Of a stretch of DNA of 60,010 nucleotides, positions 51,718-59,957 are shown in pieces. Position 1 is the stretch's first letter. Every line of letters begins with the position of its first letter. The position numbers were made by a program, and so were the translations under genes. The notes under the pieces are model-generated. The model made no database searches, was not told where the DNA came from, and was given only the letters and a program-made list of their open reading frames with translations. Origin of the DNA: Rhodovulum adriaticum. GTDB lineage: Bacteria > Pseudomonadota > Alphaproteobacteria > Rhodobacterales > Rhodobacteraceae. The stretch is from positions 1-60,010 of the forward strand of contig NZ_SLXL01000015.1 of assembly GCF_004345735.1 (NCBI RefSeq), in the 5' to 3' direction.

Positions 51718-52536
51718 CTAGTGCGCCGGGGCGTTGACCGGGTCCAGCAGCGTGCGCCCGCCATCGATCGTCATGATCTGCCCGGTCAGGAACTGCGCCC
51801 CGTCCGAGGCCAGGAACTGCACGGCCTCGGCGACCTCGCCGGGTTTGGCGATGCGGCCCAGCGGGGTATGGTCCTTGATGTCCGACCGATAGGCGGCGTT
51901 GTCCTTCAGGGTTTCCTGCAAACTGGCCGACAGCACCGAACCGAAAGCCACGGCGTTCACCCGGATGCGATGCGGGGCCAGCGCCACCGCCATCGAGCGG
52001 GTCAGCTGGTCCAGCGCGGCGGTACTGACCGAGTAGCCCAGCAACGCCGGGTGGGTGCGGCGCGCGGCGATCGAGGACAGGTTGATGATCGTGCCAGCGG
52101 CCGTGGGGGCGGTGACGCTTTCTGGGCTTTCATCCTCTTCAGCCTGGCGGATCATCCGTTTCGCGACGCATTGGCTCAGCCGCAGGCTGGTCATCAGGTT
52201 CTGCTGCAACAACTCCTCGACCGCATCCCCGTCAGGGTCCAGCGGGTCCGAGGGCTGCATCTGCCGGCTGGCATTCACCAGAATGTCGATCCGGTCGAAG
52301 GCGTCGATCGTGGCCGACAGCAGGTTGGCGATGGTCAGCCGCTCGCGCAGGTCGCCGGCAAAGAACCGCCGGTTGTCCTCGGGTTCGGCGCCCAGTTCCT
52401 CGACCAGGCGGGCCTCGTCGATATCGGCGAACATGACGTTGGCCCCGGCCTGGGCGAAATGGCAGGCGATGGCACGGCCCACGCCATTGGCCGCGCCGGT
52501 GACGATGGCGGTCTTGCCAGCAATCGAGAAGGACAT
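51718..52536 (-). CDS. Short-chain dehydrogenase/reductase (SDR)
   Basis: This 272-residue classical SDR has an N-terminal cofactor site TGAANGVGRAIA (about residues 14-25). FADIDEARL suggests an Asp favouring NAD. DILVNASRQMQ, INLSSIAARR, the YSVSTAALDQ segment in place of Y-x3-K and IMTIDGG follow. The catalytic position reads GYSVSTAAL: Tyr is present but the expected Lys (YxxxK) is Thr, so catalysis may be impaired. An insertion with acidic residues (QAEEDESPESVTAPT) precedes it. The substrate is unknown. It faces carbonic anhydrase tail-to-tail. Confidence 0.85.
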   Translation of the reverse strand: MSFSIAGKTAIVTGAANGVGRAIACHFAQAGANVMFADIDEARLVEELGAEPEDNRRFFAGDLRERLTIANLLSATIDAFDRIDILVNASRQMQPSDPLDPDGDAVEELLQQNLMTSLRLSQCVAKRMIRQAEEDESPESVTAPTAAGTIINLSSIAARRTHPALLGYSVSTAALDQLTRSMAVALAPHRIRVNAVAFGSVLSASLQETLKDNAAYRSDIKDHTPLGRIAKPGEVAEAVQFLASDGAQFLTGQIMTIDGGRTLLDPVNAPAH

Positions 52537-52560
52537 CGGATCACTCCTGTTAGGTGGCGA

Positions 52561-53586
52561 TCAGCCCGGGCGGCCCGCCCCCGGACCACGGACGCCACGG
52601 CGCGGATGCGACGCGCGCAGAACCTTGAAACCGGGATCACCCCCGATTTCTTCTACCTTGGTGAACAGCCGGTCAAGGTCACGCTCATAGGGCAGGTGAC
52701 GATTGGCAACGACATAGGCCACCCCATGAGGGGCCAGCAGCCCCGCCGCAGACATCAGAAACGCCTGCCCCAGGGCGGGATCGGCGGCCCGCGCGGTATG
52801 GAAGGGCGGGTTCGTCAGCACAATGTCGAACCGTGTCTCTGACCGGAACGCCGTTGCGTCAGCCCAATGAAAGCTTGCGCGCGGGTCTGAAACATTGGCG
52901 CGCGCGCAGTCCAGCGCGGCATGATCTGCCTCGACCAGGTGCATTTCCTTGATGCCGGGATGGGCGGCCAGCGCCTCGCCCGCCAGATAGCCCCAGCCCG
53001 CCCCCAGATCGGCGACGCGCCCCTTCAGCTTGGGCGGCAGCGCCGCCAGCAGCAGCGCAGAGCCGCGATCGACATCATCGGCGGAAAACACCCCCGGCGC
53101 GGTGCGATAGCGCCCGTCGATCAGCGCGCCCGGCCCCGGCACCCAATCGGCGAACGCGGCGGGATCGCCCTGCATCGCGAAGGTCTTTCCATGGGCCTTG
53201 GCAAAGGCTTCGCTCAGCTCTGCCCCGGTCTTGCGGGCGGCGCGCAACAGGCTGTCCACGCCGTCGGTCTTGGCCCCGTCGACGATAACAGGCCCCCCGC
53301 CGGTCAGGCGCAGCGCCTGTTCCACGCGGGCACGCGCCACCGCCTTGGCCCGCGGCACGAATACCAGCGCGGCGGCGAAATCGCCCTGGGCGGCGATATC
53401 CACTTGCCAGCCGCGCGCCGCCCAGGCCGCGTGATCGGGGGCAAAGCCCTGCACGATCTGCACGCGTTCTTTGGGCAGGGCGGACAGGTCCGCATCAGCA
53501 GTGGGACCGATCACCAGGATACGGCCGGCTTGGGGCAGCGCGACGGCGCCGGCCTCCAACGCGAGGGTCAGACGGGACTGGGACAT
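52561..53586 (-). CDS. RsmC-like 16S rRNA guanine-N2 methyltransferase
   Basis: The protein has 341 residues with two MTS-type domains. The N-terminal half is degenerate, and the C-terminal catalytic half has GRVADLGAGWGYLAG (about residues 187-200) and the NPPF motif FDIVLTNPPFHTA (about 255-267). This is the RsmC/RlmG architecture; RsmC methylates G1207 of 16S rRNA. A tail with basic residues (SHPRRGVRGPGAGRPG) follows. It lies 15 bases downstream of clpS on the same strand. Confidence 0.88.
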   Translation of the reverse strand: MSQSRLTLALEAGAVALPQAGRILVIGPTADADLSALPKERVQIVQGFAPDHAAWAARGWQVDIAAQGDFAAALVFVPRAKAVARARVEQALRLTGGGPVIVDGAKTDGVDSLLRAARKTGAELSEAFAKAHGKTFAMQGDPAAFADWVPGPGALIDGRYRTAPGVFSADDVDRGSALLLAALPPKLKGRVADLGAGWGYLAGEALAAHPGIKEMHLVEADHAALDCARANVSDPRASFHWADATAFRSETRFDIVLTNPPFHTARAADPALGQAFLMSAAGLLAPHGVAYVVANRHLPYERDLDRLFTKVEEIGGDPGFKVLRASHPRRGVRGPGAGRPG

Positions 53587-53601
53587 GGGCGGGCGCGGGC
53601 C

Positions 53602-53943
53602 CTATTCCTTTTCCATGGTGCATTGCAGCGGGTGCTGGTGGCGGCGGGCGAAATCCATCACCTGCGCGACCTTGGTCTCTGCCACCTCGAAGGAAAACAC
53701 GCCGACCACCGCGACGCCCTTCTTGTGCACGACCAGCATCAGTTCGAACGCCTGAGAGTGGTTCATCCCGAAAAAGCGTTCCAGAACATGCACGACGAAT
53801 TCCATCGGCGTGTAGTCGTCGTTCAGCAACAGCACCTTGTACATCGGCGGGCGCTGCGTTTTCGGGCGCGTCTTGGTGATGACCCCGGTTTCACCCTCGG
53901 GATCGTCCCCCTTTTCGGCCATCATGCGCAGGTCGGTCGTCAC
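53602..53943 (-). CDS. clpS: ATP-dependent Clp protease adaptor ClpS
   Basis: ClpS delivers N-end-rule substrates to ClpAP. The 113-residue protein starts with GTG 53943, which has GGAG upstream; internal ATGs lack such a site. Signature elements are [25 protein letters not shown] (split over residues 34-58), including the NDDYTPM substrate-binding stretch, then [17 protein letters not shown] and [17 protein letters not shown]. clpA, the usual neighbour, is not adjacent; rsmC follows instead. Confidence 0.94.
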   Translation of the reverse strand: MTTDLRMMAEKGDDPEGETGVITKTRPKTQRPPMYKVLLLNDDYTPMEFVVHVLERFFGMNHSQAFELMLVVHKKGVAVVGVFSFEVAETKVAQVMDFARRHQHPLQCTMEKE

Positions 53944-54162
53944 GGGTACTGACTCCGGAACAGGAAAGACTGGTCAGGTCGTTGGTTGAGCGCCTTTATA
54001 TATCCCACGCCGCCCCCGTGAAAAGGGCCGAGCCCACGGCGCGCGGCGATTGCGGTCATGACGATCACATCTTTGTCCGGGGTGTTTGCGGCATCGTCCA
54101 AGCGTGCTAAGGTCCGCTGCAGAAAAGCGCTTGGCACGAACCGGGCGACACCGAGGCAGAAT

Positions 54163-55587
54163 ATGACTGGCGAGATGCACCGTCCGGGGCGGTATGCCCG
54201 AATCGTGCTGTTCCTATGTGCCCTGACGGTCGGTCTGACTGTCGGGGGTGTGTCCGTGCGCGCCGCGCCCTATGCGGCGATGGTCGTGGATGCACGGACG
54301 GGCGAGGTCCTGCACGCCCGTAACGCGGATACCCGCCTGCACCCGGCCTCTTTGACCAAGATGATGACGCTGTACATCGCGTTTCAGGCCGTAGAACATG
54401 GCGAAATCGGTCTGGACGACATGATAACCATCTCGCGCAATGCCGCGGCCGAACCCCCGTCCAAGCTGGGGTTGCGCACAGGCCAAAAGATCAAGTTGCG
54501 CTACCTGATCCGCGCGGCCGCCGTGCGGTCGGCCAACGACGCAGCCACTGCCATCGGCGAGGCGATCTCGGGCTCGGAAGAGGCGTTTGCCGCCCGGATG
54601 ACCCGCACCGCGCGCGCGATGGGCATGACACGCACCACCTTTAAAAACGCCAATGGCCTGACCGCCGAGGGGCACCTGTCCACGGCACGCGACATGACGA
54701 CGCTGGGGCGGCACATCCTTTACGACTACCCCGAGTATTACAACCTGTTCTCGCGGATATCGACCCATGCGGGGATCAAGACGGTGAACAACACCAACCG
54801 GCGGTTGCTGAGCAGCTATCAGGGCGCGGACGGGATCAAGACCGGCTATACCAGCGCGGCGGGCTTCAATCTGGTGGCCTCGGCGCAGCGCGGGGGCAAG
54901 CGGGTGATCGCCACGGTGTTCGGCGGGCGCTCGACCGTAACCCGCAATGCCAAGGTGGCCGAATTGCTGGACTTGGGGTTCAAGCGCGCCCCGGCCAGCG
55001 TGGCAATGCGCCGCCCACCGCTGCCCGACTACCGATCGGTCGCCAGCGGCCGCACGGTGACAGCCGATCTGGTGCTGCGCCGGTCCATGCGCCCGGTCCC
55101 GCGCCCGGGGGCGGCCCCGGCGCCCGAACTGATCGCCACGCTGACCGAAAGCGTGGCCACGACGGTAGAGCAGGCGCAGGCGGAGCTGGCCGCAAGCGCA
55201 GCCGCGCAGCGGCCCGGGGTCCTGCCCCTGGCACGCCCGGACACCCTGGCGGCGGCAACGCCCGCACCTGCCCCCATGCCCCTGCCCGCCGCCGAGCCCG
55301 AGGCCGGGCCGGTTCGGGAAATCGTGACGCGGATGTCCTCTTCGGGCGGGCGGCACTGGGGCATCGAGGTGGGGCGCTATCCCTCTCGCTACAAGGCGGA
55401 ACGCGTCCTTTTGCAAACCGCCCTGCGCGAGATTGACACCCTGGACGAGGCCCTGCGCAAGGTGGTGCGCGACCCGCGCGGCTATCAGGCCCAGTTCGTC
55501 GGCATGTCCCAGCAAGAGGCCGCCCGCGCCTGCCGCCGGCTGGAGGCACGCGGAACCACCTGCACCCCGATCGGCCCGTCGTCCTGA
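54163..55587 (+). CDS. D-alanyl-D-alanine carboxypeptidase with C-terminal SPOR domain
   Basis: This penicillin-binding protein trims peptidoglycan peptides in the periplasm. The 474-residue protein starts MTGEMHRPGRYARIVLFL at ATG 54163 with a signal or anchor helix to about residue 36. The active-site motifs are PASLTKMM (SxxK), VRSANDAA (SxN) and DGIKTGYTS (KTG). A Pro/Ala-rich linker (about 310-405) leads to a SPOR domain (about 405-474, HWGIEVGRYPSRYKAERV), which binds denuded glycan at the septum. The fusion localises the enzyme to the division site. Confidence 0.93.
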   Translation: MTGEMHRPGRYARIVLFLCALTVGLTVGGVSVRAAPYAAMVVDARTGEVLHARNADTRLHPASLTKMMTLYIAFQAVEHGEIGLDDMITISRNAAAEPPSKLGLRTGQKIKLRYLIRAAAVRSANDAATAIGEAISGSEEAFAARMTRTARAMGMTRTTFKNANGLTAEGHLSTARDMTTLGRHILYDYPEYYNLFSRISTHAGIKTVNNTNRRLLSSYQGADGIKTGYTSAAGFNLVASAQRGGKRVIATVFGGRSTVTRNAKVAELLDLGFKRAPASVAMRRPPLPDYRSVASGRTVTADLVLRRSMRPVPRPGAAPAPELIATLTESVATTVEQAQAELAASAAAQRPGVLPLARPDTLAAATPAPAPMPLPAAEPEAGPVREIVTRMSSSGGRHWGIEVGRYPSRYKAERVLLQTALREIDTLDEALRKVVRDPRGYQAQFVGMSQQEAARACRRLEARGTTCTPIGPSS

Positions 55588-55593
55588 ACCGGA

Positions 55594-56637
55594 CTAGCGG
55601 CGCGGCAGGCGCAGCGTATCGCCCGGATCAAGGAGCGGCGATAGGGCAACGCGGGCATGGGCGTTGGGCCGGCCCGCAGCCACGCAATCGGCGATGATCT
55701 CGGCGGCCTTGGCCCCGATTTCCCGGCGCCGGATGTCGATGGTGGCCAGCTTCATCGGCAGCCCGTCCAGCAATTCGATCCCGTTGAACCCGCCCAGCCC
55801 CAGATCGCCGGGCACGTCGATCCCCTCGCCCAGACAGTACAGCAGCCCGCCCGCGGCGATCATGTCGTTGGAGTAATACAGGAAATCCAGATCCGGGTTG
55901 CGGGACAGGATCGCGCGCGTCATCTCGCGCCCCTTGGCCAGGCCCGAACCGCCCGAGTAGAACTCGTGATCGGCAACCTCGATCCCCTCGCGCGCCAGCG
56001 CCCCGGTAAAGCCCTCGAACCGTTTGCGCGCGCGGTGGTCCATCGGCATCTTGGTGCCCAGGAACCCGATCCGGCGATACCCCGCCGCAGCAATGGCGCG
56101 GGCCATGTCGGCCCCCGCCCGACGATGCGAGACTCCGACGACAGAATCCACCGGCTCGCCATCCAGGTCCATGATTTCCACCACCGGAATGTCGGCCGCA
56201 CGCAGCATGGCACGGGTGGCCTCGGAATGTTCCAAGCCGGCCAGGATGATGCCCGAGGGACGCCAGGACAGCATCTCGTACAGCACCTTTTCCTCGTGCG
56301 GGGGATCGTAGCGGGACAGGCCCACAACCGCCTGTAGGGACGTGTGTTCCAGAACCTCGTTGATGCCCGACAGAACCTCGGGGAAGACCATGTTCGACAG
56401 CGAGGGGATGATGACACCGACCAGGTTCACCCGCTGGCTGGCCAGCCCGCCCGCGATCTTGTTGGGCACATAGCCCAGCCGCTTGGCCGCCGCCAGCACC
56501 CGCGCGCGCGTCTTGGCGGACACATCGGCACTGCCGCGCAGCACGCGGCTGACCGTCATCTCGGACACGCCAGAGGCTTCGGACACGTCGCGCAGCGTCA
56601 GCGGACGGCGCGGTGGGGGCGGGTCGGATATTGTCAA
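55594..56637 (-). CDS. LacI-family transcriptional regulator
   Basis: The protein has 347 residues from TTG 56637. The N-terminal helix-turn-helix LTLRDVSEASGVSEMTVSRVLRG (about residues 13-35) is followed by the hinge NKIAGGLASQRVNLVGVIIPSL and a periplasmic-binding-protein-like ligand domain with GFLGTKMPMDHRARKRFEGF and GFNGIELLDGLPM. It resembles the GntR (gluconate) branch, but the ligand is not certain. No sugar transport or catabolic operon is next to it. It is convergent with the D,D-carboxypeptidase gene (6-base gap). Confidence 0.9.
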   Translation of the reverse strand: MTISDPPPPRRPLTLRDVSEASGVSEMTVSRVLRGSADVSAKTRARVLAAAKRLGYVPNKIAGGLASQRVNLVGVIIPSLSNMVFPEVLSGINEVLEHTSLQAVVGLSRYDPPHEEKVLYEMLSWRPSGIILAGLEHSEATRAMLRAADIPVVEIMDLDGEPVDSVVGVSHRRAGADMARAIAAAGYRRIGFLGTKMPMDHRARKRFEGFTGALAREGIEVADHEFYSGGSGLAKGREMTRAILSRNPDLDFLYYSNDMIAAGGLLYCLGEGIDVPGDLGLGGFNGIELLDGLPMKLATIDIRRREIGAKAAEIIADCVAAGRPNAHARVALSPLLDPGDTLRLPRR

Positions 56638-56749
56638 GGCAGGGCCCTGTACTGTCGCGGTGTCCGCCGTGATACCCGGATGCGGCCGAAATGTCCAAGC
56701 CGATCCACCCTTGCATGGCCACCGCTTTCCGAGGACAAAGGCGACACGC

Positions 56750-56826
56750 GGCCCCGTGGCTCAACAGGATAGAGCAGCCCCCTCCTAAGGGGCAGGTTGC
56801 AGGTTCGAATCCTGCCGGGGTCGCCA
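56750..56826 (+). tRNA. tRNA-Arg (anticodon CCT)
   Basis: The acceptor stem GGCCCCG pairs with CGGGGTC (one G-U), followed by discriminator G and an encoded CCA. The anticodon loop CTCCTAA has anticodon CCT (reads AGG), and the T-loop is AGGTTCGAATCC. Its 3' end borders an accessory stretch to the right, the usual position for island insertion. An arginine tRNA also borders the left accessory region. Confidence 0.97.
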
Positions 56827-56978
56827 TCTTCCCCTTGATTTCACTCGATACTTTGCACGCGAACCGTGTTCTTGCGGACTGCGAGCCGTCGCCCAAAAGG
56901 TTCGGTGTGCGCCCTTTGTTCCATCTCCCCGTGTGTCATGCTATGGCTTGGGCGATTTCCAGCATCAGCGAGTTGCCT

Positions 56979-57653
56979 ATGAAGTACGTCCCGCCGTCTC
57001 TTGATCTTAACGCCTTCAACTGCCCGTATTGCCGGGCATTCGCGCATCAAGATTGGTTCGCGGGAGGTGCCCGCCATTTCGCTCGGAACCTGCCCCTAGG
57101 CGACATTTTCAAGAACGCTGCGCTCACACAGCGTAATGATCCGGCGCTCTTTAACACTGAAAGCAGTCAGTCCTGCCTTGCCTTAAGCAGCGTCATGTTC
57201 AGCAAATGTGCGAGTTGTCATAAAGTGACGGTGTGGGTCCATGACAGAATTGTTTTCCCACAAACCGGGGAAGCTCCGGCGGCAAACCCGGACATGCCCG
57301 ACGACATCCGGCGGGACTATGACGAGGCAAGCACGATCCTCGACCAGTCGCCCAGAGGGGCAGCAGCTCTTATACGCCTCGCTATCCAGAAGCTTTGCAA
57401 AGAGTTGGGCCAACCCGGAAAAAACATCAACGACGACATTGGCGCATTGGTGAGGGGTGGGCTCGACCCAAGGGTGCAGCAGGCTCTCGATGCCGTCCGC
57501 GTCATCGGGAACAGCGCCGTGCATCCCGGTCAAATCGACCTGCGGGACGACCGGGCGACAGCGGAGACGCTCTTCAAGCTCCTCAACCTCATCGTGGACA
57601 AGACCATATCCGAGCCCAAGCACGTCGCAGAGGTCTATGCCTCGCTGCCGTAA
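56979..57653 (+). CDS. DUF4145 domain-containing protein
   Basis: The protein has 224 residues from ATG 56979 (MKYVPPSLDLNAFNCP). The frame continues upstream through the tRNA and is not coding there. The N-terminal half has two Cys-x2-Cys knuckles, NCPYCRAF (about residue 14) and KCASCHKVTVW (about 72), likely one zinc ribbon. The C-terminal helical half (about 115-215) has RRDYDEASTILDQSPRGAAALIRLAIQKLCKEL and VRVIGNSAVHPG, the DUF4145 pattern. DUF4145 proteins are often found with restriction or other defence genes. It is AT-richer than the backbone. Confidence 0.85.
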   Translation: MKYVPPSLDLNAFNCPYCRAFAHQDWFAGGARHFARNLPLGDIFKNAALTQRNDPALFNTESSQSCLALSSVMFSKCASCHKVTVWVHDRIVFPQTGEAPAANPDMPDDIRRDYDEASTILDQSPRGAAALIRLAIQKLCKELGQPGKNINDDIGALVRGGLDPRVQQALDAVRVIGNSAVHPGQIDLRDDRATAETLFKLLNLIVDKTISEPKHVAEVYASLP

Positions 57654-57793
57654 GGCGCGGTGAAGGCTATCGAAAAGCGCGACGGCAAGGCATAGGTCTG
57701 CCCCTTTCTCGGGAACGAGTTGCTATTTACCTACGAAACGGCCCGGGCGCAGCAACACGGGCCTACACCCTCCTGTCTCCTGTCTCCCGACGT

Positions 57794-58264
57794 TCAGGGC
57801 GCGGGCGTAAGGGCGTAGATCGGGATCGGTCCCTGTGGGGTGACGGTAAAACGCCCCTTTACCCGAATGATCCGGCTGAAGCTTACGGATTGTGCCAGGC
57901 CATAGTCCGCGGGCTGCACCCTGAGAACGATACCGCCGCCCACGTCGCAAGAGTCGAGGTTACCCGGAATGAAAAAGTATTCTTCGGGTGCATCCATATA
58001 GGGGTTCTTGTCGATGCATCCGGCGTTGTAGTCCCCTGTGCCGATCGGAACATCGATCAACAGGTCCAGGGTCACGCTGTGCCCGGCCATTTGCGGCACG
58101 CTGCGGACAAGGCGCGCGTTATCCTCGGCGCAGCGGGGATAGTTGCACAGCATCATGTCGGAAAGGTCGAACTCTGCCGCGGCGGCGGACCGTCCGCCCA
58201 GCCCCGAAAGCGTGGCGATCACGGCCAGCAGGGCAAAGGCGAACCGGGGGTGTTGCATCCTCAT
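57794..58264 (-). CDS. Secreted protein of unknown function (pair member 2)
   Basis: The protein has 156 residues from ATG 58264, which overlaps the stop of the upstream gene (ATGA) and has GGAGGG upstream. An N-terminal signal peptide (RFAFALLAVIATLSGLGGRSAAAA) is followed by MLCNYPRCAEDNARLVRS and NAGCIDKNPYMDAPEEYFF. The ending is beta-rich (IIRVKGRFTVTPQGPIPIYAL). Four to five Cys may form disulphides. I do not recognise the family. It is co-translated with the gene at 58261-59085. Confidence 0.75.
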   Translation of the reverse strand: MRMQHPRFAFALLAVIATLSGLGGRSAAAAEFDLSDMMLCNYPRCAEDNARLVRSVPQMAGHSVTLDLLIDVPIGTGDYNAGCIDKNPYMDAPEEYFFIPGNLDSCDVGGGIVLRVQPADYGLAQSVSFSRIIRVKGRFTVTPQGPIPIYALTPAP

Positions 58265-59085
58265 TTGCAGAACCCTCCCTTGCTGACGAACCCCCAGAAT
58301 TCCTTTTCCTTTTCGTAGGCGATGCGCATGATCTGTCCGTCGAACAGCCCCCAACGTTCGAAGAACGCAAGCGCCTCGGGTTCATGCGCGCGAACGTGGG
58401 CCTCGAAGTCGGCCTCTTGCGTCTTGGAAAGCACATCCCCCGCGATCCGGTAGGCCACCACGACATCCAGCGCGGGGGCCATCCGAACACAGGACCCCTC
58501 TGCATAAAGTGAACTGTCCAGGTACCAGCCGGGTCCGGCGTCCAGAAGGTCAAGGTAGGACCTCACCAGATCCACCAGATCATGCCCGGTGCCGTTCTGC
58601 GATATCGCATCGTAGCGGATCTTGAACTTGATCGCGTCCTGGGGAATGCGCATTTCCAGGAAATCTGCGAAACGCGCGCGTCTGGTCGTGGGCTCGTGGT
58701 CCTTGGCGGGTTCTTGCGCCGCGCTGGCACCGCTGCCCGGCGAATAGTCCGAGGGCGGAACAACCGCGACATAGCCCTGCCCGGCAGAGCAATAGGCATC
58801 CTCTGGCAACAGGCCCCGCGCCACGAGTTGGGGTTTGTGTTGCTCAAAGCTGCCGACCGGAAGGGTGCCGACGGTGATGGCATACCAGCCATTGTTTGTC
58901 TGCACGACATCCAAGCTGGGGCGGAGCACTTCGGGCAGGTCGAACTGGACATAGATGCGCACGTCGTCAAGCGTCGGCCGCGATGCCACCGTGACCGCGC
59001 ACTTCCCCTCGGGAACGATCTGGGCGGGGGCCTGCTGGGCGGCCAGCGCCGCGACGAGGGAGATTGAAAAAACTGCTGCTCTCAC
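58261..59085 (-). CDS. Secreted protein of unknown function (pair member 1)
   Basis: The protein has 274 residues from GTG 59085 (MRAAVFSISLVAALAAQ), which has AAAGG 7 bases upstream. A signal peptide ends at about QQAPAQ. The N-terminal part (VRIYVQFDLPEVL, WYAITVGTLPVGSFEQHKPQL, LPEDAYCSAGQGYVAV) has a SPOR-like feel without the full motif. A short linker (SGASAAQEPAKDHEP) precedes a C-terminal globular part with Cys (SCVRMAPALDVVVAYR, GFCK). It is coupled to the 156-residue secreted protein by ATGA. Confidence 0.75.
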   Translation of the reverse strand: MRAAVFSISLVAALAAQQAPAQIVPEGKCAVTVASRPTLDDVRIYVQFDLPEVLRPSLDVVQTNNGWYAITVGTLPVGSFEQHKPQLVARGLLPEDAYCSAGQGYVAVVPPSDYSPGSGASAAQEPAKDHEPTTRRARFADFLEMRIPQDAIKFKIRYDAISQNGTGHDLVDLVRSYLDLLDAGPGWYLDSSLYAEGSCVRMAPALDVVVAYRIAGDVLSKTQEADFEAHVRAHEPEALAFFERWGLFDGQIMRIAYEKEKEFWGFVSKGGFCK

Positions 59086-59229
59086 GGCGGGGCCTTTCTG
59101 GATTTTCCTTATGAAATAGCCACTTGCCCCGAAACCCTTCGGCACCATGGCGCATTGGCGGGACGTTCGCCGCTTCGGATGGTCAGGTCAACCGCCCACC
59201 CGCCGCGTGCGGCGATGTCACCCTGCATG

Positions 59230-59460
59230 CCGCCTGACGGCGCAGGAATCCGGCGTGGGGACATTGCACGAATCCAGACGGCGTTCGCCGATCCGGCACA
59301 GGCCGCCTATTTCAACGGCCGCCCGGGCCGAGGCGCCGGGAAACATAGATTTGGTGATTTCGCAGGACACCATCGCCAATATCCGCGAACGTCTGCGCAT
59401 CATCGCCGAGAACGGGCTACAAGGCCTGGCGTTGTTCGTGACGGCTGCAGGCTTCTTAGT
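59230..59460 (+). pseudogene. Decayed fragment of an RND (HAE1-type) efflux permease
   Basis: In one frame 59236-59325 encodes PDGAGIRRGDIARIQTAFAD followed by PAQAAYFNGRP. This closely fits the segment of RND permeases that reads LGDIA-x-I-x-x-F-x-DP...FNG-x-P. In another frame 59342-59460 encodes DTIANIRERLRIIAENGLQG and then LALFVTAAGF, matching the RERL-x-x-L-x-x-NGLQGL stretch before the next membrane helix. The frame change and missing sequence between them show a dead remnant. No other RND part or membrane-fusion protein gene is present. Confidence 0.6.
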
Positions 59461-59916
59461 CCTGCGCGATCTGGGTCTGATCCGCGGCAACTACCGCCAA
59501 GGCAAACCCGTAGCGAAGCCGGGCTAGATCACCAACGGTGGGGAAAGGTCCAAGTGGCGCGCTGGGGAGGACTGCCAGATTCTATATATTTCAGAGAGTT
59601 AGGTGAGACTTAGACATTTTGCGCCCTCATACATTTTCAATGGGTTATATCACCCAATGTCAAACCCCTGGCACCTTGGCTTGCGTCAAGCATGAAATTG
59701 AGGAGGGGCGCATACACTTTTTCGACGGGGCCACGCCAACCAGAACCCGGAGAAAGAGAAAAACGGTAGCGTCACCGCAGAGGGTACCTCCGACACCCGA
59801 TAATACCACAATCTGATAGCCGACCGTTGCGCTCATTCCATCACCCCACACCGCAATACGCTAAGCCGTGGAAGGCCCTCGCAGCCGGCGCCATTGCCCG
59901 CAACGGAACAGACCCT
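59461..59916. other. 456-bp gap before the right-hand IS, no gene recognised
   Basis: Short open frames exist (for example 59619-59816, starting with TTG) but lack good ribosome binding sites and recognisable sequence. Composition is AT-richer than the backbone, consistent with accessory DNA left by earlier insertions. Confidence 0.5.
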
Positions 59917-59942
59917 TGAACCGCCCCGGGTTTACCGGAGAG
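59917..59942 (+). repeat. Terminal inverted repeat of the IS (right copy)
   Basis: This is the exact 26-bp reverse complement of 66-91. It is the outer edge of the right-hand IS fragment. Confidence 0.9.
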
Positions 59943-59957
59943 TTTCTGGTTCAATGA

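Noticed and set aside
59619-59816. A 65-residue frame with TTG start before the right IS
   Set aside because: It has no ribosome binding site and no recognisable sequence.
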